From Microbacterium aurantiacum (lineage in GTDB: Bacteria > Actinomycetota > Actinomycetes > Actinomycetales > Microbacteriaceae): DNA of 64,000 nucleotides. A program made the translations under genes and the position numbers. Shown piece by piece: positions 54,096 through 61,861 of the stretch. The stretch's first letter is position 1; the number at the start of each line of letters is the position of its first letter. The notes beneath the pieces are model-generated. The model had not been told where the DNA came from. It ran no database searches and saw only the letters and a list, made by a program, of their open reading frames with translations. The stretch lies in contig NZ_PGGU01000005.1 of the NCBI RefSeq assembly GCF_002872075.1, positions 434,259 to 498,258 on the forward strand, given 5' to 3'.

Positions 54096-55136
54096 TCAGA
54101 TGACCGTGCGCCGCACCCGCGGCGTCAGCCGGGTGAGGATCTCCTCGCCGACGGTGCCGATCCGCTCTGCGAGCGTCGTCGCGCTCTGCTCTCCCTGATC
54201 TCCAGGACCGAACACGCTGACCCGGTCCCCCGGCTGCGCGCCCGCCCACCCCGCGACGACCGAGGTCGTCGCATCGATGCGCCGCAGCACGCGCGGGCCG
54301 GCAGGAGTGCCGACCTCGATCCCCGCGAGGGTCGACGGCACGCCGTCGAAACTGCCGATCGAGAGAACGGCATCGCCGTCGTCATCAGTTCGTATCACTG
54401 AGGCGGTCAGGGTCGCGATCGGGCGGATCCCCTCGAGTTCGGGCCCGTCCGCCGAGCGGATGCCGTAGCAGAACGCCCCGATCCGCGACAGAGAGCCACG
54501 CAGCTCAGGGCGCCACCACGAGGCGGCGGATGCGGTCAGGTGCAGGAGTTCCGGTGCTCCGCCGGCGCGGCGAACCGCCTCGACTCCGGCGAGGAAGACC
54601 TGCTGAGCGTCGTCGTCCTCCGCGTCGCTGGCCTCCGCGAGGTGGCTCCACACGCCGACTAGTTCCAGCGACCCCGCGTCCTCCGCCGCGCGGGCTTCGG
54701 CGACGAAAGCACTCCACTCCGCCGGGAGGACACCGTTGCGACGCAACCCCGTGTCGATCTTCAGGTGCGCGCGCGCCCGCTGTCCGAGCGATCCTGCGAC
54801 AGCGATCACCCGTCGCAGGTACCCATGCGTGCCGATGCCCAGATCAATATCGTGCAGCAGCGCCTCGGAGACTTCATCATCGGTCGAGGTCGCCCACGCG
54901 AGAATCCGCTGCGGGCCGGCGAGAGCACGGCGGATGCGCAGGGCCGTGCCGATGTCGTAGCCGCCGAACCAGGTGACGCCGGCATCGGCGGCATCCTCCA
55001 CCGCCCAGGTCAGGCCGTGGCCGTACGCGTCGTCCTTCATCACGAGCATCAGCGTCGACGGCGCGATCCGCCGCTCCACCGCGTCGATGTTCGTGCGGAA
55101 CTGCGCACGGGAGATCTGCAGGCTCGGCCGATTCAT
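54096..55136 (-). CDS. Alanine racemase-like protein keeping the PLP barrel but not the catalytic Tyr
   Basis: The 346-residue protein has the full Alr N-terminal barrel: PLP Lys34 in VMKDDAYGHG, KIDTGLRRNG at 126-135, the WSHL strand and SRIGAFCYG. Its C-terminal domain is degenerate: the SYG motif with the second catalytic base (Tyr265 in Geobacillus Alr) is missing, and the usual GRVSMDQ stretch reads RRIDATTSVV. It overlaps the preceding racemase-like gene by 4 nt (ATGA). That partner keeps exactly the missing parts, so a heterodimer is likely. The substrate may be alanine or another amino acid. Confidence 0.8.
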   Translation of the reverse strand: MNRPSLQISRAQFRTNIDAVERRIAPSTLMLVMKDDAYGHGLTWAVEDAADAGVTWFGGYDIGTALRIRRALAGPQRILAWATSTDDEVSEALLHDIDLGIGTHGYLRRVIAVAGSLGQRARAHLKIDTGLRRNGVLPAEWSAFVAEARAAEDAGSLELVGVWSHLAEASDAEDDDAQQVFLAGVEAVRRAGGAPELLHLTASAASWWRPELRGSLSRIGAFCYGIRSADGPELEGIRPIATLTASVIRTDDDGDAVLSIGSFDGVPSTLAGIEVGTPAGPRVLRRIDATTSVVAGWAGAQPGDRVSVFGPGDQGEQSATTLAERIGTVGEEILTRLTPRVRRTVI

Positions 55137-55831
55137 GCTTCCCATTCCCGCTCGGCGTGTGTTCCGGTCACGGTCACGAGTTCCGCGATGGTGAAACCGG
55201 TGACGGCCGCCCACCGCGCGAGCGCCGGCGCGGCGGACCCCGGTCCTCCGAAGAAGGTCGCCTCGGTGCCTACCGCGACATCGCGACCACCGAGATCGAC
55301 GACGCACACGTCCATCGCGACCCGCCCGACGATAGGGCGCTGCTCGCCGTCGACGGCGACGTGCACCTGGTTGCCCAATGCGCGCACGATCCCCTGCGCG
55401 TATCCGCCTGAGACCAGCGCCACCGTCGTGTCCTCTGTGGCGCGGTGGGTGTAGCCGTAGGAGACGGCCTCACCTGCCAGGAGACGCTTCGTGGAGAGCA
55501 CCCGTCCGGCAAGCCGCAGCACCGGTCGGGTGATCAGCTGCCCCTCCGCATCCGGCAGCCCGTAGAGGATGCGGGAGTCGATGTCGGCCTCGCCATCGAC
55601 GGTCGCCCTGATGCCCTCCGCTCCGAGCGCATCCGCCTCGTCCTCGGAGTCGACGAGGACGGCCGACGCGCCGGCTGAGAGGGCGGCATGGGCCACCGAC
55701 AGGATGCCGTGCCCCCAGGCGTCACGACGCAGATCGGCGACACTGCCGCCGTCCGCCATGGCCGCCGCGGCGGCTGCGGTGAGAGCGGAGCGCGAGATCA
55801 CCGCCCGCGGAATCGCACTGCTGCCCGTCAC
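55133..55831 (-). CDS. Short alanine racemase-like protein keeping the catalytic Tyr domain but not the barrel
   Basis: The 232-residue protein has only the first 70 or so residues of the Alr barrel; the PLP Lys position is Arg35 in RRDAWGHG, and about 150-170 residues of barrel are absent. The C-terminal domain is well kept: SYGYTHRA with Tyr125 (Tyr265 equivalent), SGGYAQGIVR, and IVGRVAMDVCVVDL with Met173-Asp174. Alone it cannot bind PLP as a Schiff base. Its GTG starts 1 nt after the gatD-like stop, and it is coupled to the next racemase-like gene. Confidence 0.78.
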   Translation of the reverse strand: MTGSSAIPRAVISRSALTAAAAAAMADGGSVADLRRDAWGHGILSVAHAALSAGASAVLVDSEDEADALGAEGIRATVDGEADIDSRILYGLPDAEGQLITRPVLRLAGRVLSTKRLLAGEAVSYGYTHRATEDTTVALVSGGYAQGIVRALGNQVHVAVDGEQRPIVGRVAMDVCVVDLGGRDVAVGTEATFFGGPGSAAPALARWAAVTGFTIAELVTVTGTHAEREWEA

Positions 55832-55832
55832 C

Positions 55833-56591
55833 TCAGAGCCCGATCGAGCTGATGTCCTTGCCGTGCACGAGCCGCTCGATCGCGGCGCGCGCGCCGTCTG
55901 CGTGCTCGTCCAGCGGCGCATGGGCCGCGCCGGGCGCCCACTCGATGCCGCGGCGGGTCGTCACCGAGGTGAGAATGGCATCGGTCCAGCGCGGGTTCAG
56001 CGGCAGCACCGGCCCCTGCACGTTGGTGGCGAAGGCCTGGCCCCGGCGGACGATCTCACCGCGCGAGCCGGCATGCTCGAAGCTGCCGCGGCCGGCGGAG
56101 ACCGTTCCATACGGCAGTGCACCGTTTCCGAGCGACCACCGCGAAGCGTGATCCTCGAAGCCGATGACCCGCCCGTCCGGTGTGTCGACGATGACGTATC
56201 CCACCTTGCGCTCGCGCGTGCGCTGAACCGTGAACGGGAAGATCCCGAGGCCGGCGACGGGATCGCCCTCGAGCGGCTCCACTCGTTCGCTGAGCAGCTC
56301 GGCGGAACCGCCGACGGCGAGCAGCGAACCGCCTTCGTCGACGAAGCTCTCCAGCTGGGCGGCACGATCACGCAGGTCGTCGATCACGCCGCGCATCGCC
56401 GACAGCGGCCCGTTGCCGAAGATCAGGATGTCCGTGTCGGCGGGAATCGCGTCGCCAGTGCCCACGCGCTGCACCTCGACAGCGACCCCGCCGCGTTCCA
56501 GACGCACCTGCAGTGCGCGGACGTTCCCGCGATCACCGGTGATGCCGAGCTCGACGGGATAGAGCTGGACGATACGCACAGATTCGCTCAT
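55833..56591 (-). CDS. gatD: GatD-like glutamine amidotransferase homologue lacking catalytic Cys and His
   Basis: The 252-residue protein aligns along its length with GatD, the glutaminase partner of MurT: GDRGNVRALQVRL, LFGNGPLS, GLGIFPF, VIGFEDHASR and NVQGPVLPLNP. In Staphylococcus aureus GatD the nucleophile sits in ICGGYQ and the His in YLHGP; here these read AVGG (Val93) and NVQGP (Gln192). The protein has no cysteine at all, so it cannot hydrolyse glutamine. It overlaps murT by 4 nt and probably still binds MurT as a structural or substrate-recognition subunit. Confidence 0.82.
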   Translation of the reverse strand: MSESVRIVQLYPVELGITGDRGNVRALQVRLERGGVAVEVQRVGTGDAIPADTDILIFGNGPLSAMRGVIDDLRDRAAQLESFVDEGGSLLAVGGSAELLSERVEPLEGDPVAGLGIFPFTVQRTRERKVGYVIVDTPDGRVIGFEDHASRWSLGNGALPYGTVSAGRGSFEHAGSRGEIVRRGQAFATNVQGPVLPLNPRWTDAILTSVTTRRGIEWAPGAAHAPLDEHADGARAAIERLVHGKDISSIGL

Positions 56592-57907
56592 CGGCGTGCA
56601 ACCTCCTGGTCTCCGTGACCGAGCAGCTTCCGGCCGATCATCATCAGCTCGTAGTTGACGAACCACGTCTGACGTCCGGACGGCGCCGGATCCAGCGCGC
56701 GCATCAACGCGACCGCCTTCTCCATGTCGGGTTCGACGACTCCGATCTCGACGCCGGCGTGCTCGAGACTCAGCGCGAGCTGGCTGGCCTTCTCACCGGT
56801 GACGACATCCACTCGACGGAGCGCGTCGAAGTCCACGTCGTACAACCAGGAGACGTCGGGGGTTCCCTCGTCGATGGCCATGAGGGCTCGCTCTGGGGAT
56901 CCGTCCAGTGCGTCGAGGTTCATCTGCAGGCTCGGCGCGTTCTTGAACATCACGAACTCGACCTGCTCGCCGGCCGGATCCCGCCGCAGCGGGATGACCT
57001 CGCCGCGCCCATAGGCCGGTGCCATCCGGGCGAACCCGGTCGCCGCCTTCGAGGCGGAGAAGTCTGAGCCGAGCACCCGTGCCGCGACGGTGAGTGCGGC
57101 AGCCGCATCCGCCGCGTAGTGCAGTCCGCGTGCCGGAAGCGTGATCTCCGCTTCCGCATCGCCGACGCGGACCGCGACCGAGCGTCCCTGCGCACTGAGC
57201 ACCTCGGCGAACGCGTCACGCGCCAGCGTGCCCGTGTTGCCGCTGCGGGTGTCCGCCGCATTGGCGAGACCGTGCGCGGAGGCGGCGACCAGCTCCGGCG
57301 AGACACCGAAGAAGGAGACCTCTCCGCGCATCGACGTCGTGTCGATCTTGCTGAGATACGGGTCGTCGCGATTGACGACGACATGACCCGATGCCCGCGT
57401 GGAGGCGTCCAGCATCATGTCGGCGACACGCTCGGTCTCGTAGAAGCGGTACAGCTGGTCCACCTGCACGTTCAGCGACAGGATGACCGCCGGTGACAGC
57501 TGATCCGCCAGATCGGCGGCGTAGCCCTCGTCGACCTCGAGCACGGCGACATCCGCACGGATGCGGCCGGTGAGGGTCGCGTCGGCCAGCAGCGCGCTCG
57601 TGACCCCCTGCGGCAGATTCGCCCCTGTCGGGTTCGTGAACACCGTCAGGCCGTGTGCGCGGAGCACCTCGCTGATCATGTGCGTGGTGGTCGTCTTGCC
57701 GTTCGAGCCCAGCACGAACACCACCCCGTACCGGAACTGATCAGCCAGGGTGGGCAGCAGCGACGGAGAGAGCTTGTTCGTCAGATACCCGGGAAACGCC
57801 GAACCGCCGCCCCGCAGACGCGTCGCGAATCGAGCCAGCTTCCCGGCCAGAACCGGGAAGACGTAGCGGATGCCTGCGGAGCGCGCCTGAGGTGCGCCCG
57901 TCATCAT
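56588..57907 (-). CDS. murT: MurT-like Mur ligase without the zinc ribbon
   Basis: The 439-residue protein has the Mur-ligase central domain with P-loop GSNGKTTTT (67-75), [23 protein letters not shown] and [10 protein letters not shown], then a DUF1727 C-terminal domain with [10 protein letters not shown]. MurT activates the alpha-carboxyl of D-Glu in lipid II with ATP. MurT proteins usually carry a four-Cys zinc ribbon; this one has no cysteine. The start overlaps the sigA stop (ATGA), so it is coupled to sigA. Its GatD partner lacks glutaminase residues. Confidence 0.87.
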   Translation of the reverse strand: MMTGAPQARSAGIRYVFPVLAGKLARFATRLRGGGSAFPGYLTNKLSPSLLPTLADQFRYGVVFVLGSNGKTTTTHMISEVLRAHGLTVFTNPTGANLPQGVTSALLADATLTGRIRADVAVLEVDEGYAADLADQLSPAVILSLNVQVDQLYRFYETERVADMMLDASTRASGHVVVNRDDPYLSKIDTTSMRGEVSFFGVSPELVAASAHGLANAADTRSGNTGTLARDAFAEVLSAQGRSVAVRVGDAEAEITLPARGLHYAADAAAALTVAARVLGSDFSASKAATGFARMAPAYGRGEVIPLRRDPAGEQVEFVMFKNAPSLQMNLDALDGSPERALMAIDEGTPDVSWLYDVDFDALRRVDVVTGEKASQLALSLEHAGVEIGVVEPDMEKAVALMRALDPAPSGRQTWFVNYELMMIGRKLLGHGDQEVARR

Positions 57908-59160
57908 TCGAGGTAGTCCCGAAGCGACTGCGAGCGGCTCGGGTGACGCAGCTTCGCCATGGTCTTCGACTCGATCTGACGGATCCGCTCGCGCGTGACC
58001 CCGAACGTGTCGCCGATCTGGTCGAGCGTCTTGGGCTGGCCGTCGCCCAGGCCGAAGCGCATGCGGATCACGCCGGCCTCGCGCTCGGAGAGCGAGTCGA
58101 GCAGCTGCTCGAGCTGACGCTGCAGCATGGTGAAGCCCACGGCGTCTGCGGGAACCACGGCCTCGGTGTCCTCGATGAGGTCGCCGAACTCGCTGTCGCC
58201 GTCTTCGCCGAGCGGGGTGTGCAGCGAGATCGGCTCGCGGCCGTACTTCTGCACCTCCACGACCTTCTCCGGAGTCATGTCCAGCTCGCGGCTGAGCTCT
58301 TCCGGGGTGGGTTCGCGACCGAGGTCCTGCAGCATCTGGCGCTGCACGCGTGCGAGCTTGTTGATGACCTCGACCATGTGCACCGGGATGCGGATGGTGC
58401 GCGCCTGGTCGGCCATGGCGCGGGTGATCGCCTGACGGATCCACCAGGTGGCGTAGGTGGAGAACTTGAAGCCCTTGGTGTAGTCGAACTTCTCGACCGC
58501 ACGGATCAGGCCCAAGTTTCCCTCCTGGATGAGGTCGAGGAACTGCATCCCACGACCGGTGTAGCGCTTGGCGAGCGAGACGACGAGGCGCAGGTTGGCG
58601 CCCAGCAGGTGGCTCTTGGCGCGCTGGCCGTCACGGGCGACCCACTGCAGGTCGAGTCCGAGTTGACTCGTCCGCTCGGCGTTCGACATCGTCGACAGCT
58701 TCTCCTCGGCGAACAGGCCCGCCTCGATGCGCATCGCGAGCTCGACCTCTTCGGCCGCGTTCAGCAGCGCGACCTTGCCGATCTGCTTCAGGTAGTCCTT
58801 GACCGGGTCGGCGGTGGCGCCGGTGATCTGGGTGGAGTAGACCGGGACGTCTTCATCGTCGTTCGACGAGATGACGATCGCGCCCGTGGGCAGCGGCTCG
58901 GTGAACTTCGGCTTGCTGTCCTCGTCGTCGTCATCGACGTCGTTGGCTGCAGCGGCGGGAACCTCATCGTCCTCGACGATGTCGTCGGCCTTCTTCTTCT
59001 TGACGGGAGCGCGCTTCGCCGCCGCGCGCTTCGCCGCAGTCTGGGCCACCGGCTTGTCGGCGGCGGCCTTCGTCTCGGGCGCCTTCTCCGCTGCGGCGTC
59101 GAGCTCGGGCTCGTCAGCGGTCTTCTTCGTCCGGGATTTGTTGGTCGTGGCAGGAGTCAC
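57904..59160 (-). CDS. sigA: Primary RNA polymerase sigma factor SigA/HrdB
   Basis: The 418-residue protein has a Lys/Ala-rich acidic N-terminus (about 1-115), then region 1.2 ([11 protein letters not shown]), region 2 ([48 protein letters not shown]), region 3 and region 4 ([28 protein letters not shown]). It directs transcription of housekeeping genes. The start is a GTG with GAAAGG upstream. A peptidoglycan cassette (murT onward) follows with an overlapping start codon. An unusual 36-bp inverted repeat lies upstream. Confidence 0.95.
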   Translation of the reverse strand: MTPATTNKSRTKKTADEPELDAAAEKAPETKAAADKPVAQTAAKRAAAKRAPVKKKKADDIVEDDEVPAAAANDVDDDDEDSKPKFTEPLPTGAIVISSNDDEDVPVYSTQITGATADPVKDYLKQIGKVALLNAAEEVELAMRIEAGLFAEEKLSTMSNAERTSQLGLDLQWVARDGQRAKSHLLGANLRLVVSLAKRYTGRGMQFLDLIQEGNLGLIRAVEKFDYTKGFKFSTYATWWIRQAITRAMADQARTIRIPVHMVEVINKLARVQRQMLQDLGREPTPEELSRELDMTPEKVVEVQKYGREPISLHTPLGEDGDSEFGDLIEDTEAVVPADAVGFTMLQRQLEQLLDSLSEREAGVIRMRFGLGDGQPKTLDQIGDTFGVTRERIRQIESKTMAKLRHPSRSQSLRDYLE

Positions 59161-59220
59161 GTTTCGCCTTTCACGGGGCTGCGGATCCGCCCCGGGACAT
59201 TTCGGACACTAGTAAGACCC

Positions 59221-59256
59221 TTGTCAAGTCCGTTCTCCGGAAAGAACGATTGACAA
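59221..59256. promoter_or_regulatory. Composite inverted repeat upstream of sigA
   Basis: TTGTCAA (59221-59227) and TTGACAA (59250-59256) enclose CGTTCT (59231-59236) and AGAACG (59243-59248), giving two nested inverted repeats with unequal spacers. Each outer arm gives a TTGACA -35-like hexamer pointing outwards: one towards sigA, one towards the end of the PAC2 gene. I see no well-spaced -10 for either, so the core promoter is not fixed. Confidence 0.45.
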
Positions 59257-59327
59257 CGGGTCAGAGTCCTAGTATCGCACACGTGAGACGGAGCGAGCGC
59301 ATTCCGGCGAAGTTCGTCGGAATCGGG

Positions 59328-60269
59328 TCAGCTCCGGCCGGGCTTGTCCTCGTCGCCGAACGGCCGGGTCGCGAGGTACCGCTCGAGTTCCGCGGCCAGT
59401 TCGTCCGCACTCGGCAGATCGCGCTCACTGAACCCGCCGTCGTCGTAGGAGTCGTCATCGGGGTTGCGACCGGCCATGTACGCGTCGTAGCGCCGCTCTA
59501 GGGTGTGCACCATCTGCTGCAGCTCGTCGTTGCCGAGGACCTGCTCGTCGACGCGTGCCAGGTAATCCTCGCGGCGCTCCTGCACGTCGTCCATGACCAG
59601 CACGAGTCCGGTCGCCGCCATCAGGCGCTCGGCGGCGGTGATCACCGCATCCGGATTCTCGGTCTCGGCCAGGTAGTGCGGCACCAGCAGCACGAAGCCG
59701 ACTGCCCGGTCGCCGCGCTCGGCGAAACGGAACTCGAGCAGGTGGCCCGCGGTCGCCGGCACCTGGGTGCGCGGACGCCAGACGGAGTGCGCGACCGTGA
59801 GCTCACGCCGGTTGCCGCTGACGGTCGTGCCGATCGGGCGGGTGTGCGGCACCGGCATCGCGATGGAGTGCACCCAGTTGAGCCCGGACACCTCGAGATC
59901 GGCGGCCAGATCGAGGATCGTCTTCGCGAATGCGTTCCAGGCGAAGTCCGGCTCGTATCCGGCCAGCAGCAGGAACGGCTGGCCGAGCGCGTCGGTGGCG
60001 AGGGAGAGCTCGAGACGCGCGGGACGGAACTCCGTGAGGTGGTCCTGCTCGAAGACGATCACCGGGCGCCGAGCGCGGTAGTCGAGCAGCACGTCGTTGT
60101 CGAACACGACGATCGGCTGCGGCGAGGTCGTTTCGCGGAGGTGGTCGATGAGGCCGGAGACGGCGCTCCCGGCATCCGTGAACCCGGTCAGGAGCATCAC
60201 CAGCGGGAGTCCGCGCGGCACAGTCGGTGCGTTCGCGACACGTTCGTAGAGGTCTCCGGAAAGGGGCAT
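59328..60269 (-). CDS. PAC2-family protein
   Basis: The 313-residue protein matches the PAC2 (proteasome assembly chaperone-like) family: LLTGFTDAGSAVSGLIDHL, IVVFDNDVLLDYRARRP, FLLLAGYEPDFAWNAFA and VGFVLLVPHYLAET. Actinobacterial members have unknown roles. The C-terminal 60 residues are acidic. A TAGCAT box 6 nt before the ATG marks a leaderless transcript. It is divergent from pepA. Confidence 0.87.
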   Translation of the reverse strand: MPLSGDLYERVANAPTVPRGLPLVMLLTGFTDAGSAVSGLIDHLRETTSPQPIVVFDNDVLLDYRARRPVIVFEQDHLTEFRPARLELSLATDALGQPFLLLAGYEPDFAWNAFAKTILDLAADLEVSGLNWVHSIAMPVPHTRPIGTTVSGNRRELTVAHSVWRPRTQVPATAGHLLEFRFAERGDRAVGFVLLVPHYLAETENPDAVITAAERLMAATGLVLVMDDVQERREDYLARVDEQVLGNDELQQMVHTLERRYDAYMAGRNPDDDSYDDGGFSERDLPSADELAAELERYLATRPFGDEDKPGRS

Positions 60270-60275
60270 AGGACC

Positions 60276-60281
60276 ATGCTA
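60276..60281 (-). promoter_or_regulatory. -10 box of a predicted leaderless transcript (PAC2 gene)
   Basis: On the minus strand TAGCAT is followed by 6 nt and then the ATG at 60269. The same hexamer and spacing occur before the SDR gene at 48475. Confidence 0.5.
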
Positions 60282-60371
60282 CGAGGCGCCGTCCGTCCGG
60301 GGCCTCGACCGGTCATGCTGAGAGCGAACACGCGGCCGCCACCTCTCGCGCTCCCAGGCGTGCGCAATCCC

Positions 60372-60377
60372 TAGGAT
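60372..60377 (+). promoter_or_regulatory. -10 box of a predicted leaderless transcript (pepA)
   Basis: TAGGAT ends 6 nt before the pepA ATG at 60384. GGAG also lies between them, so a very short leader is possible. Confidence 0.45.
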
Positions 60378-60383
60378 GGAGAT

Positions 60384-61859
60384 ATGACGCTTCCCGTGCT
60401 CTCGCACACGCCCGACTTGTTCCCCGGAAGCACCGCAGATGCCGCAGTGCTGGTCGTCGCCGATCTCTCCGAATCGGCCGAGGCCATCGCCGCCTTCAGC
60501 GGTCTCGCCGAGCCGCTCGAGGCCATCGGCTTCACCGGTTCCGCCTCTTCGTTCGTGCGCGTGCACGCGCCGGACGTGACCACCCTTCCGTTCGCGGTCG
60601 TCGGCGCGGGCAAGACGCCGAACGCCGCCGCGGTGCGGAACGCCGTCGGAACGGCATTCCGCTCGTTGACCGGGTTCGAGACCGTCTCGCTGGCTCTTGC
60701 TCCCGGGCTGGAGGAGTTCGCGGATGCTGCGGCTGAAGGCGCCGTCCTCGGCGGCTACCGCTTCGAAAACTACAAGGCGGAGAAGGGCAAGCCGCGCGCT
60801 GCAGCGGTCATCCTGCACGCCGATCTCGATGAATCGGCCGTCGCTCGTGCCAATGCGGTGGGCGACGCCGTCTCGCTGGTGAAGGATCTGGTCTTCGTCC
60901 CCGCCGAATGGCAGAGTCCCGCACAGCTCGCGCAGAGCGCGGCCGACAGCGTGGCAGACCTCGACGTGACCGTCGAGATCCTCGACGAGAAGGCGCTCGC
61001 GGACCAGGGCTTCGGCGGCATCCTCAGCGTCGCCCAGGGGTCGGAGCGCCCGCCTCGCCTGGTCCGGCTCGAGTACTCCCCCGCCGACGCCGTCCAGCAC
61101 ATCGCGCTGGTCGGCAAGGGCATCACGTTCGACACCGGCGGCCTGTCCCTGAAGCCGGCGGCCTCGATGGTCGGCATGAAGTTCGACATGGCGGGTGCCG
61201 CCACCAGTCTCGCCGCGCTGCGCGCGATCGCCGCGCTGGGGCTTCCGGTGCGCGTGACCGCATGGCTGGGCATCACCGACAACATGCCCTCGGGCGGGGC
61301 CATCCGTCCCGGTGACGTGGTGCGGATCCTCGACGGCACGACCGTCGAGGTGCTGAACACCGATGCCGAGGGCCGGCTGGTCCTGGCGGACGGGCTCGTC
61401 GCCGCCAGCCGCGAGAACCCGGACGTCATCATCGACGTCGCGACGCTCACCGGAGCCATCGTGGCCGCCCTGGGGCACCGCCTCACCGGAGTCTTCGGCG
61501 ACGACGAGACCGTCGCCCGATTCCTCGCGGCCGCCGACGCCGCTGACGAACCGGCCTGGCACATGCCGCTGCCCGCACACATGGAGGAGGCGATGGACTC
61601 CCCCATCGCCGATCTGCAGAACGTGAACATGAGCGACCGCATGGGCGGGGCCCTGTACGCGGGCCTGTTCCTGCGCCGCTTCGTCGGACGCACATCCACC
61701 GACGACGACGCCCCACGCATCCCGTGGGTGCACCTCGACATCGCGGGCTCCAGCGAACACAGCGGAGCACCGTACGGCTTCACCGAGAAGGGCCCCACGG
61801 GGGCTATGGTCCGATCGATCATCGCCTTCGCCGAAGCAGCATCCCACACGGAGGCATGA
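60384..61859 (+). CDS. pepA: Leucyl aminopeptidase (M17)
   Basis: The 491-residue M17 peptidase removes N-terminal residues from peptides. It has the two metal-site signatures GKGITFDTGGLSLKP with Lys and Asp ligands and the family signature NTDAEGRLVLADGL with Asp and Glu ligands. The N-terminal 170 residues are the variable alpha/beta domain. It is followed by lpdA with overlapping stop/start region. Confidence 0.94.
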   Translation: MTLPVLSHTPDLFPGSTADAAVLVVADLSESAEAIAAFSGLAEPLEAIGFTGSASSFVRVHAPDVTTLPFAVVGAGKTPNAAAVRNAVGTAFRSLTGFETVSLALAPGLEEFADAAAEGAVLGGYRFENYKAEKGKPRAAAVILHADLDESAVARANAVGDAVSLVKDLVFVPAEWQSPAQLAQSAADSVADLDVTVEILDEKALADQGFGGILSVAQGSERPPRLVRLEYSPADAVQHIALVGKGITFDTGGLSLKPAASMVGMKFDMAGAATSLAALRAIAALGLPVRVTAWLGITDNMPSGGAIRPGDVVRILDGTTVEVLNTDAEGRLVLADGLVAASRENPDVIIDVATLTGAIVAALGHRLTGVFGDDETVARFLAAADAADEPAWHMPLPAHMEEAMDSPIADLQNVNMSDRMGGALYAGLFLRRFVGRTSTDDDAPRIPWVHLDIAGSSEHSGAPYGFTEKGPTGAMVRSIIAFAEAASHTEA

Positions 61860-61861
61860 CC

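Noticed and set aside
54096..55831. A single alanine racemase gene broken by a frameshift
   Set aside because: The two proteins do not join into one Alr: both contain an N-terminal barrel start and a C-terminal domain region, in the order Tyr-domain protein first. Overlapping start/stop codons and intact frames fit two genes.
59250..59501. A plus-strand frame behind a TTGACA and TAGTAT pair near 59250-59275
   Set aside because: The two boxes are only 14 bp apart, and the frame is antisense to the 3' end of the PAC2 gene with shadow composition. An antisense RNA remains possible.
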